From assembly GCA_024654345.1 (NCBI GenBank), contig JANLIN010000086.1, positions 1 through 13,596 on the forward strand: 13,596 nt of DNA, in the 5' to 3' direction. The position numbers and the translations under genes were made by a program. The DNA is from Candidatus Komeilibacteria bacterium (GTDB lineage Bacteria; Patescibacteriota; Patescibacteriia; UBA1558). The notes under the pieces are model-generated. The model was not told where the DNA came from, did no database searches, and worked only from the letters and a program-made list of their open reading frames with translations. Of the stretch, positions 1 through 6,210 are shown one piece after another (position 1 is the first letter of the stretch; the number at the start of each line of letters is the position of its first letter).

Positions 1-888
1 ACGGAGTATAAATCCTCCGCGCTTTTGCCACCACTGACGCCGGTTAGCGGCACACCGATTACTGGTGAATTGCAGAATACTCTATTTTTACAAACACAAT
101 TTGGCACGGGAGATGGAATCGGATTACGCGTAAAGACAAATCCCGATCATCTGGGCCCGGTTGATTGGTATTATGCCAACAGTAGCAATCCCGGCACACC
201 TTCAAAATTGAAAGTGGACGGGTATTCGGCGGCAACGGAAGGACGCTCAACGTATATAAACGCTACCAACCAAGTCAATAGTGATATTTATACCAATATG
301 TTTATTTTATCATACAGTCAGGAAGCAAATGCCGCCACCAAAAATATTTTTAACCAGCTTTATAGCAATTGGATTTTAAATACCAACATAACTTCCGTTG
401 ATAGAAAGGCAATGTTGGCGCGCGACACTCGCCGCTGGGAAGATATAGTAAGTATGCGTAGTGCGCTAAGTTCATACGCGGCTGTTAATGACGGCAACTA
501 TCCACCCTTGGGGAGTGGCTCTTATTTGGCTGGAACATCGGTATCGGTTTGGGATTCGTGGAATAACAATCTCGGCCCGACGTTGGGTATTACTATGCCG
601 ACTGACCCGATTAACCAGCATGTTTCCTGTCCGGCGGGCCATGATTCATTGACATGTTGGAATCCAACCAATACACAATATACGTGTCCTCTCAATTCAC
701 ATGTTTATCGCTATACAAATCTGGTCGGTGACTATTCACTGAGCGTCAATTTTGAGTTTGAACCAAAAACAAATAGTGTTTACATCTGGCGAGGAAACAC
801 GGTGGCGGAGGATCTGGCCGTTTCTATTAGTAGCCTCTGTGATCAAATAAATTTTACTGCGGTTGGAAGTGGCGTAGATAATAATTAA
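1..888 (+). CDS. C-terminal part of a surface protein ending in a pseudopilin-like head (5' truncated)
   Basis: The frame is open from base 1, so the true start lies outside the window; a TTG at 25 is not convincing. The 295 visible residues form two parts. Residues about 20-130 are rich in Thr, Asn, Ser and Tyr and look like a beta-rich extracellular domain; I recall similar segments in Patescibacteria surface proteins but cannot name a family. From R141 the stretch RDTRRWEDIVSMRSALSSY matches the segment that follows the N-terminal helix in GspG-like pseudopilins, then comes a short-residue loop, four cysteines in the middle (two likely disulfides) and a strand motif GDYSLSVNFEFE. Pilin-like heads of this kind are exported and sit outside the cell. 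Whether a pilin helix exists in the missing N-terminus cannot be told. The same signature returns twice in the protein at 3163-4770. The product is a likely envelope protein; its function is unknown. Confidence 0.8.
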   Translation, partial: TEYKSSALLPPLTPVSGTPITGELQNTLFLQTQFGTGDGIGLRVKTNPDHLGPVDWYYANSSNPGTPSKLKVDGYSAATEGRSTYINATNQVNSDIYTNMFILSYSQEANAATKNIFNQLYSNWILNTNITSVDRKAMLARDTRRWEDIVSMRSALSSYAAVNDGNYPPLGSGSYLAGTSVSVWDSWNNNLGPTLGITMPTDPINQHVSCPAGHDSLTCWNPTNTQYTCPLNSHVYRYTNLVGDYSLSVNFEFEPKTNSVYIWRGNTVAEDLAVSISSLCDQINFTAVGSGVDNN

Positions 889-889
889 T

Positions 890-918
890 TTGGTCTATTT
901 GCCTTTTTCTATTATAAT
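890..918 (+). promoter_or_regulatory. Sigma70-like promoter for the DUF5667 gene
   Basis: A perfect -10 TATAAT lies at 913-918 and a partial -35 TTGGTC at 890-895, with 17 bases between. Transcription would start near 925, giving a leader of about 20 bases before the ATG at 945. The 17 bases 907-923 match 16 of 17 bases at the ftsA promoter (6173-6189). Confidence 0.6.
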
Positions 919-944
919 TTAACTATCATTAAATAAAAATTCCT

Positions 945-2321
945 ATGATTAACAAACATTACGTGGCATTGGTAATAGGACTGTTACTTATGGCGATCGT
1001 CTTATTACCCTCTGGAGCAAGGGCGGCGGCCAGTGAAAATGCCAGCTGTATTGCCCAAATGAACAGCTCGACAGTGACGCCAATTAAGGAAAGACCCGGT
1101 TTAACCCCTAAAAGCCCTCTGTATTTTTTGGATAAAGCCGGAGAGTGGGTAAGAAACAGGATATTTTCCATATCCGCCGAAAGTAAATTGAACTCACTAA
1201 TAACCCAAGCCGAAGAAAAAATTGATGAAATATTAGCTCTACAAAGACAAAATAGTTTAAAGATGACTTATGCGACGAAGTTAGCTTCAAGTCTGGAGAT
1301 CAAGCTGGCTGAAATGAAGGAAATAATAGACAACGAGACAGTAAATGGTAACGATGGCGGTTCGTTTTGGCTTAACTACATTGATTTACAGGGTCGGGTA
1401 CAAATCAAATTAGCCGAGCTCTTTTTGACACGATCAGGTCAAGCGCAGACTATCATTGCTGACGTAGTAAGTACCAGCGCTACCAACTACTGTGACGAAA
1501 TTGATACTTGGGTAAAGCACCAGAATCAGAAATCCAGTGATGATAGTAAGGCTCCGGAAAATTCCGAGTCAGAAGATGATAGTGCCGGAGCGGACGTCGA
1601 AGATACTAATGAAAATGATGAGGCAGAGAGTCTTAACGAAGATAACGAATCCGAAGATTTAGAGGAGTTGGATAGTAATGAACCGGCAGAAGACAATGTC
1701 GAAGGTGAGGAAAATGAGAATGATACCAATATTGATAGTGGCAATAGTCAACAGTGGTCGAAGATCATTGCTTCTATAAAAAATTCAGCGCGTCAATTGT
1801 CAACTTTAAGTTGCACCGGAGCGGAGGGGATCTATACCGCCGGTATAAACTCCTTTTGTGCCGCTTTGACTGCCAATGATTTGGTAGCTAGTTGTCAAAT
1901 AATAAATAATATAAAACTGCAACTGGTGAACACTTGTCGTGAAGACTCCCAATCAAACTGTGGTAATAGTGCGGAAGAGGTGGGTGAGCAGTGTGATGAC
2001 GGCAATACTATTGCCGGTGATGGATGCAGTAATGTGTGCCAGAATGAATATAGATTTTATTGCGGCGATGGAGTTATCAGCCAACCCAATAGTTATGGTG
2101 TTTATGAGGAGTGTGAAAATCAGCCACCCAATCAGATTTCCGGTGATGGATGCAGTAGTCTATGTATTAATGAAGCCGATGATAAATGTGGTGACGGCGT
2201 GGTACAGGTTGGAGAAGAGTGTGACGACGGGAATGATGGAGCCGGCGACGGCTGTAACAATCTATGTCAGGTGGAGGAAGGAGATGGCAGAAATATAAAT
2301 ATTCGTAGAACTATTCCCTAA
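945..2321 (+). CDS. Secreted DUF5667 protein with acidic linker and three Cys-rich DUF4215-type modules
   Basis: The 458-residue product begins with a clear signal peptide: K4, a hydrophobic core at 7-21 and a likely signal peptidase site after A27 (ARA). P51 opens the PGLTPKSPLYFLDK stretch typical of DUF5667, followed by a helical region to about 165 with alternating Lys/Glu. Residues about 205-263 are almost all Glu, Asp, Asn and Ser with no Lys or Arg, so this is a disordered, strongly acidic linker. After a middle region with several Cys come three modules of the form C-G-(D/N)...E-(E/Q)-C-(D/E)...GDG-C-x-x-x-C at 339-367, 373-408 and 415-442, each with four Cys, matching the Cys-rich repeat found in myxobacterial and CPR surface proteins (DUF4215, TIGR02232 type). 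Disulfides imply an oxidising place outside the cytoplasm. No lipobox or sorting motif is visible, so how it stays at the surface is unclear. The promoter at 890-918 probably drives it. Confidence 0.85.
   Translation: MINKHYVALVIGLLLMAIVLLPSGARAAASENASCIAQMNSSTVTPIKERPGLTPKSPLYFLDKAGEWVRNRIFSISAESKLNSLITQAEEKIDEILALQRQNSLKMTYATKLASSLEIKLAEMKEIIDNETVNGNDGGSFWLNYIDLQGRVQIKLAELFLTRSGQAQTIIADVVSTSATNYCDEIDTWVKHQNQKSSDDSKAPENSESEDDSAGADVEDTNENDEAESLNEDNESEDLEELDSNEPAEDNVEGEENENDTNIDSGNSQQWSKIIASIKNSARQLSTLSCTGAEGIYTAGINSFCAALTANDLVASCQIINNIKLQLVNTCREDSQSNCGNSAEEVGEQCDDGNTIAGDGCSNVCQNEYRFYCGDGVISQPNSYGVYEECENQPPNQISGDGCSSLCINEADDKCGDGVVQVGEECDDGNDGAGDGCNNLCQVEEGDGRNINIRRTIP
1959..2270 (+). repeat. 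Three tandem Cys-rich protein modules
   Basis: Each module has four Cys and the core GDGC followed by a C four residues later. The first two also share an 18-base identical DNA stretch (2014-2031 and 2140-2157), which points to duplication with little divergence there. The second module has a longer first loop with two extra prolines. Confidence 0.8.
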
Positions 2322-2339
2322 TTCATTTATAAAATAATA

Positions 2340-3116
2340 ATGTTTGAAGATTTAAAAAAAACGACTAATGATCAGACGCCGCCAGAGGGAAGTACTCTTA
2401 GTAGTGGAATGGCCAGACGACCGGCTATAGATATGGATAAGGAACCGGAGGATATTTTCGCCCCGGTTGATGGGACACCAAAGGCACCGGATTATCACGC
2501 CTTGCGGACGGCGCCGGCGGAGGTAAATGAAAGAAAAGAAGCGGTTGGTCCGCGACAGCCCCTCAGTAGTTTGCCTCTAGATGAAGAGGAAGAATTAGGC
2601 GAATTACCCACTGAAAAAAGCTCTTTGTGGAAGAAATTACTTATTGGCGCCGCGATTGTATTGCTTGTTGCAATAGTGGGCGTGGCTTTGTGGTTGAATT
2701 TTGGACCAAATAGCCGCCGTGGTGAGGATAATACGCCGACCACCGCAAGTAACAACAGCTCCAGCAATGATACGGTTGAGCAAACAACTGGCGATGATAC
2801 GGCTGATCTTACCAATGAGCAGGAGCTGACCGATCCCACAAATAACGATAATTTAAACCAACCAGCTGAGATAGTGGATAGCAATATTGATAGTGATGGC
2901 GACGGCTTAACCGATAAACAGGAAGCTGTTCTGGGTACGGACCCGTATTCTCCTGACAGTGATGGTGACGGTCTATTCGATAAAGAAGAAGTTGTCACTT
3001 ACAAAACTGACCCGCTGAATCCTGATACGGATGGTGACGGATACAATGATGGTACTGAAGTGCGTGCCGGTTATGACCCGGCCGGCCCCGGCAAGCTGAC
3101 GGAACTACCGCGTTAA
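2340..3116 (+). CDS. Single-pass membrane protein with outer thrombospondin type 3-like calcium-binding repeats
   Basis: The product has 258 residues. The first 95 are Pro- and charge-rich and probably cytoplasmic; a membrane segment spans about 100-119, preceded by K98-K99, giving an N-in, C-out topology. A low-complexity Ser/Thr/Asn/Asp spacer follows (about 125-183), then from D184 to about 247 three Asp-rich repeats of the type DSDGDGLTDKQE...GTDPYSPDSDGDGL, which is the thrombospondin type 3 / EF-loop-like calcium-binding pattern. The protein stops 10 residues after the last repeat, so the repeats are the whole outer part, a stalk without a visible head. It lies 18 bases after the DUF5667 gene and is likely co-transcribed with it. 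No Shine-Dalgarno sequence precedes the ATG. Such stalks occur in many CPR surface proteins; the partner bound is unknown. Confidence 0.8.
   Translation: MFEDLKKTTNDQTPPEGSTLSSGMARRPAIDMDKEPEDIFAPVDGTPKAPDYHALRTAPAEVNERKEAVGPRQPLSSLPLDEEEELGELPTEKSSLWKKLLIGAAIVLLVAIVGVALWLNFGPNSRRGEDNTPTTASNNSSSNDTVEQTTGDDTADLTNEQELTDPTNNDNLNQPAEIVDSNIDSDGDGLTDKQEAVLGTDPYSPDSDGDGLFDKEEVVTYKTDPLNPDTDGDGYNDGTEVRAGYDPAGPGKLTELPR
2889..3080 (+). repeat. Thrombospondin type 3-like Asp-rich repeats
   Basis: Three copies of D-(S/T)-D-G-D-G-(L/Y) spaced by 21-23 residues, each followed by an acidic helix and a T/YDP turn. The residues fit calcium coordination. The same motif appears twice at residues 231-273 of the next gene. 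Confidence 0.8.
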
Positions 3117-3142
3117 GTAATTATTTAAGTGGGCGGTATTAT
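3113..3142 (+). promoter_or_regulatory. Weak possible promoter with a small dyad
   Basis: A -10-like TATTAT at 3137-3142 lies within the inverted repeat GGTAT-T-ATACC (3135-3145). The -35 candidate TTAAGT (3113-3118, spacer 18) matches only half the consensus and overlaps the previous stop codon. The neighbouring genes may simply be one transcript. Confidence 0.25.
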
Positions 3143-3162
3143 ACCCCAACATTTTAAGTTTC

Positions 3163-4770
3163 ATGTTTGAGGATGTCGAAGACAAAACTACAGGTAAAGC
3201 CTCGGTCAATACGGAGGTAATGAATAGTGGCATTTATACGATGCCGCGTTTTAGTGAAAGTAAGAACAAAGAAATAGCTGAGTCGGGAGGAGACCCTGAT
3301 AAGAAAAAAATTTGGCTGATCGGTGGCGCGGCGACTCTTTTATTGCTGGTTATCGGGCTGGTCGTGTATTTATTGACTGATAAGTGGGCGGCTGATAACA
3401 CCCCTCAGATTGATAATCCTCCGGCTGTATCAACACCGGTCGACGTCATCGAAAAAGATATTGAAGAGGCGGCAGTACCTTCTTCCACACCGACCCAGCG
3501 AGATGATCAAAGAGTCGCTGACGTGACCAACATTCGTTCAGCCTTAGCGCTATACTTCCGTGATTACAAAGCTTTTCCGGATATTCTGGCGGATGTTACA
3601 CCCACCTATATCGCTGAACTGCCAGTGAATCCTAGTCCGGGTGGTTTGCCGTACTCCTATCTACCAAAAAATCAAAATCAATCGTATGAACTTACTTTTG
3701 GGATAGAGTCAGGCGCCATGATCGGCTCTTTGCAACTGCAGCCGGGAGAATATAAGGCGACGCCCGATTTGATCAAACCCCTGATTTCACTGGAAGGCAC
3801 GGAGATAATAACAGACGAACCACCGACATCGGTCGAGCTTATACCGGGCCTAGACAGTGACAAAGATGGTCTGACGGATATTGAAGAAAATCTCTACGTT
3901 GCTGATTCAGCTCAGACAGACAGCGACGGGGATGGCTATACGGACGCCACCGAGATTACAAATTTGTACGATCCAAATCTTGGTGACAGCGCTCGCTTGG
4001 AGTCAACTGGCACTATCAATATTTTTAGCAATAACACTTTTAATTATCAGATTTTCTATCCGACGAATTGGAGTGCTCGGCCATTGACGGCAACGCAAAC
4101 GGAAATAATCTTTAACTCTGGGACCACTGAGTTTGTCCAAGTTATAACCCAACCCAACCCCTTGGGGTTGTCGGCCAAAAGCTGGTACCTCAATAACGAT
4201 GACAAGGCAAAATTAGCGGACTTACAGGAGGTGAATATCAAGGGACTGAACGGTGTGCAAACTAGCGATGGTTTACGTACCTACCTCTCAATCGGTACCC
4301 AAATCTATGGCATAATTTATAACCTTGGCACCAGTAATCAGCTCAATTATCTAAGCACGTATCAGATGATGCTCGTCAGTTTCAAGTTGATTCAGCCCGG
4401 TGATCTGTCGCCGGCCGTTCTCCGTGACCAGCAGCGTGCCAAGGATGTTCAACAACTATATGAAGCTCTAACTCAATTTCGGGTGGCGCAGACTGCATTA
4501 CCTTCGGCCATTGATGATGACCCTATCACTTATCAACTGATGGGAAGTACCAATGGTGATTGTGCCCTATCATGTTACAATGATCTGCGGCCGCTGTCGG
4601 CTTGTGCCGATATTACGGCTTTGGTACCAAATTATTTGAATAAGCTACCATCGGATCCGGTAATTGGAAGCTTGGATATGACCGGTTATTATGTCAATAT
4701 TGATGAGAATGAAGAGATTGTAGTAGGGGCTTGTCAGCCCGAGGGAAACGTCGTGATTGAATATAAATGA
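3163..4770 (+). CDS. Single-pass surface protein with two pseudopilin-like heads, calcium-binding repeats and a PsbP-like domain
   Basis: The 535-residue product has a short cytoplasmic part, K47-K48-K49 and a membrane segment at about 50-72, so the rest is outside. Domains in order: a Pro/Thr spacer; a pseudopilin-like head from R113 (RDDQRVADVTNIRSALALYF, then a YP-like AFP, ending in YELTFGIE near 180-190); two Asp-rich calcium loops at 231-273; a beta-rich segment at about 280-415 with FNYQIFYPTNW at its start, which resembles PsbP/Mog1-fold domains of bacterial lipoproteins; and a second head from R421 (RDQQRAKDVQQLYEALTQF) with four Cys to the end. The membrane segment is 40 residues before the first head and lacks the pilin prepilin-peptidase site (G-F-T-L-I-E), so this is not an ordinary pilin. 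The PsbP likeness is by eye and uncertain. The stop overlaps the ybeY start. Confidence 0.8.
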   Translation: MFEDVEDKTTGKASVNTEVMNSGIYTMPRFSESKNKEIAESGGDPDKKKIWLIGGAATLLLLVIGLVVYLLTDKWAADNTPQIDNPPAVSTPVDVIEKDIEEAAVPSSTPTQRDDQRVADVTNIRSALALYFRDYKAFPDILADVTPTYIAELPVNPSPGGLPYSYLPKNQNQSYELTFGIESGAMIGSLQLQPGEYKATPDLIKPLISLEGTEIITDEPPTSVELIPGLDSDKDGLTDIEENLYVADSAQTDSDGDGYTDATEITNLYDPNLGDSARLESTGTINIFSNNTFNYQIFYPTNWSARPLTATQTEIIFNSGTTEFVQVITQPNPLGLSAKSWYLNNDDKAKLADLQEVNIKGLNGVQTSDGLRTYLSIGTQIYGIIYNLGTSNQLNYLSTYQMMLVSFKLIQPGDLSPAVLRDQQRAKDVQQLYEALTQFRVAQTALPSAIDDDPITYQLMGSTNGDCALSCYNDLRPLSACADITALVPNYLNKLPSDPVIGSLDMTGYYVNIDENEEIVVGACQPEGNVVIEYK

Positions 4771-5192
4771 TTAAAGAGTCAAATATAAATATTATCACGG
4801 AGGTAATATGTCCGGTGGCGGTGCAAAGGGCGATCAAGATCAGCGCTCAGACCGCCGTTACCAAGCTTAAGCTACAGGAGATAGAACTTAATATTATTGT
4901 CACCACGCAAACAGCCTTGCGTCGGCTAAATAAAACCTATCGGCAAAAAGACAAGTCGACGGATGTTCTATCTTTTTTATATGACCAGCCGCCGGTGGGG
5001 GAAATATATCTTTCGTTAGCCCAGGCCAGAGTCCAAGCTAAAAAGTACGAACTGTCTCTGGTGAGCGAAGTGAGTAAGCTTGTTATCCATGGATTGGTGC
5101 ATTTGGCCGGCTATGATCACGAGACGGACAAACAATGGCGGACTATGAAAGTCTGGGAAGAGAGAATTTTGAAGGATCTACCTCGCTTGTAA
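4767..5192 (+). CDS. ybeY: Endoribonuclease YbeY, rRNA maturation factor
   Basis: YbeY is a metal-dependent RNase that helps mature the 3' end of 16S rRNA and takes part in ribosome quality control. The 141-residue length is normal. The family signature is complete: LNKTYRQKDKSTDVLSF near residues 53-70, GEIYLS near 77, and the zinc site H108-x3-H112-x5-H118 in HGLVHLAGYDH. The ATG overlaps the previous stop as ATGA, so translation may be coupled to the surface gene before it, an unusual partner for a ribosome factor. ybeY followed by dgkA is a familiar order in many bacteria, here interrupted by one gene. No Shine-Dalgarno sequence is present. Confidence 0.95.
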   Translation: MIKESNINIITEVICPVAVQRAIKISAQTAVTKLKLQEIELNIIVTTQTALRRLNKTYRQKDKSTDVLSFLYDQPPVGEIYLSLAQARVQAKKYELSLVSEVSKLVIHGLVHLAGYDHETDKQWRTMKVWEERILKDLPRL

Positions 5193-5203
5193 CTCTGAAA
5201 ATT

Positions 5204-5749
5204 ATGCGTATAATTCTCATGCATGGTAAAGATACCGGCCCGAGTGAAAAGTGGTATCCGTGGCTGGGTGATGCCATTCGTCAGACCGGTCATGAATATT
5301 TTGCCCCTCAACTGCCAAAAGCGAACGACCCTCATTTAGAGGAATGGCTCGCTGAACTTGATAAGCTAGAGCCTGACGATGATACTGTTTTGATTGGACA
5401 TTCGCGTGGTGGCGTAGCTATTCTACGTTGGCTTGAGAGACAAGCGGCTGAGGTTAGAGTAAAAAAAGTTATTTTATTGGCGACAAATTCCGGACGGTTG
5501 GCTGATAAAGCAATTCCCAGTGAATCCAACTATGGATTTTATACGGAGGAGGGCTATAATTTCAAAAAGATCAGAAAACACTGTACTGACTTTGTTGTGA
5601 TGCATTCTCGTGATGACTCCTGGGTACCGTTTGTGGCGGGACAAATGAATGCGAAAGGGCTAGAGGCACGTTTTATAACATTTGATAATTACGGGCATTT
5701 TGGCACGGGGGTGCACTCGGTGCCGGAATTACTCCGTGAAATAGAGTAA
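5204..5749 (+). CDS. RBBP9/YdeN-like alpha/beta serine hydrolase
   Basis: The start at 5204 (MRIILMHGKDTG) fits the family, where the first strand runs straight into the HG oxyanion turn; an open frame to 5135 is overlap with ybeY. The 181-residue length fits RBBP9/YdeN-type small hydrolases. The nucleophile elbow is GHSRGG with S67, the acid is D137 or D138 in SRDDSWVP, and the base is H165 in YGHFG, so the catalytic triad looks whole. There is no signal peptide, so it acts in the cytoplasm. The substrate of most members is unknown (carboxylesterase-like activity is usual). It sits 11 bases after ybeY and 5 bases before dgkA, so it shares their transcript. Confidence 0.88.
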   Translation: MRIILMHGKDTGPSEKWYPWLGDAIRQTGHEYFAPQLPKANDPHLEEWLAELDKLEPDDDTVLIGHSRGGVAILRWLERQAAEVRVKKVILLATNSGRLADKAIPSESNYGFYTEEGYNFKKIRKHCTDFVVMHSRDDSWVPFVAGQMNAKGLEARFITFDNYGHFGTGVHSVPELLREIE

Positions 5750-5754
5750 AGGTT

Positions 5755-6105
5755 ATGGCCAAGAAATTTAGCACCAGTTTAAAAAGAGCTTGGAATGGGG
5801 TTGTGTCGGTGTGGTCGCACGAGGCAAATTTTCGGCGTGAGATATACGTTGCTCTGGTCGTTATAGCGGCGATGATATACCTGCGAATAACCGTTAAGGA
5901 AGCGGCCGTGTTGTTACTGGTGATATTTGCTGTCTTGATCTTGGAGGTGCTAAACGCTGTTGTCGAGAGAATCACCGATATCCTAAAGCCGCGTTTGCAT
6001 GACTATGCTTTGGTCATCAAAGACATGATGGCGGCGGCGGTACTTTTATCAAGTTTAGCCGCTGTGTTAATCGGCGCTATAATTTTTTTGCCCTACTTAT
6101 TTTAG
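5755..6105 (+). CDS. dgkA: Diacylglycerol kinase / undecaprenol kinase (DgkA family)
   Basis: The 116-residue membrane protein phosphorylates diacylglycerol or undecaprenol with ATP. It aligns by eye along its length with E. coli DgkA: HEANFRREI (22-30) matches its NEAAFRQE surface helix, EVLNAVVERITD (64-75) matches EILNSAIEAVVD with the catalytic Glu, and H82...KD-MMAAAVL (89-97) matches the HEL...AKDMGSAAVL stretch. Three membrane helices are visible (about 30-47, 49-66, 92-112). Outside Proteobacteria the family is often an undecaprenol kinase that recycles the cell-wall lipid carrier, and sequence alone does not settle this. AAAGG just before the ATG is the nearest thing to a Shine-Dalgarno sequence at any start in this window, although its 2-base spacing is short. 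A terminator follows. Confidence 0.93.
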   Translation: MAKKFSTSLKRAWNGVVSVWSHEANFRREIYVALVVIAAMIYLRITVKEAAVLLLVIFAVLILEVLNAVVERITDILKPRLHDYALVIKDMMAAAVLLSSLAAVLIGAIIFLPYLF

Positions 6106-6141
6106 AGTGGGGGGAGATGAGCAAATTAATTGTTCAGCTTG

Positions 6142-6167
6142 AAGAGCCGGCTTGATTGGCTCTTTCT
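6142..6167 (+). terminator. Intrinsic terminator after dgkA
   Basis: A 7-base-pair stem AAGAGCC / GGCTCTT (6142-6148 and 6158-6164) with a 9-base loop is followed by a short T-rich tail (TCT). Its 3' arm contains the -35 of the ftsA promoter. The tail is weak, so readthrough is possible. Confidence 0.55.
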
Positions 6168-6184
6168 CCATATTCTGTTATAAT
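6156..6184 (+). promoter_or_regulatory. Sigma70-like promoter of ftsA-ftsZ
   Basis: TATAAT at 6179-6184 and TTGGCT at 6156-6161 are separated by 17 bases. Transcription would start near 6191, about 20 bases before the ftsA ATG. The block around the -10 is nearly identical to that of the promoter at 890-918. Confidence 0.65.
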
Positions 6185-6186
6185 TT

Positions 6187-6204
6187 AACCAATTATTATT
6201 GGTT
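6187..6204 (+). promoter_or_regulatory. Perfect palindrome at the ftsA transcription start
   Basis: AACCAAT-TATT-ATTGGTT is a perfect 7-base inverted repeat just after the -10 and 6 bases before the ATG. Because the predicted start of transcription falls in the first arm, it fits an operator for a dimeric repressor better than an RNA hairpin. No regulator is assigned. Confidence 0.45.
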
Positions 6205-6210
6205 TTTATA

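Noticed and set aside
2495..2998. A 167-codon minus-strand frame opposite the calcium-repeat gene.
   Set aside because: It is the complement of the Asp/Ser-rich repeats, giving a Ser-rich low-complexity product.
6117..6155. A 12-codon ORF (MSKLIVQLEEPA) after GGGGGGAG whose stop lies in the loop of the terminator at 6142-6167, like a leader peptide.
   Set aside because: The G-rich element touches the ATG with no spacing, there is no promoter just before it, and the ftsA promoter starts after it, so it could not control ftsA by attenuation.
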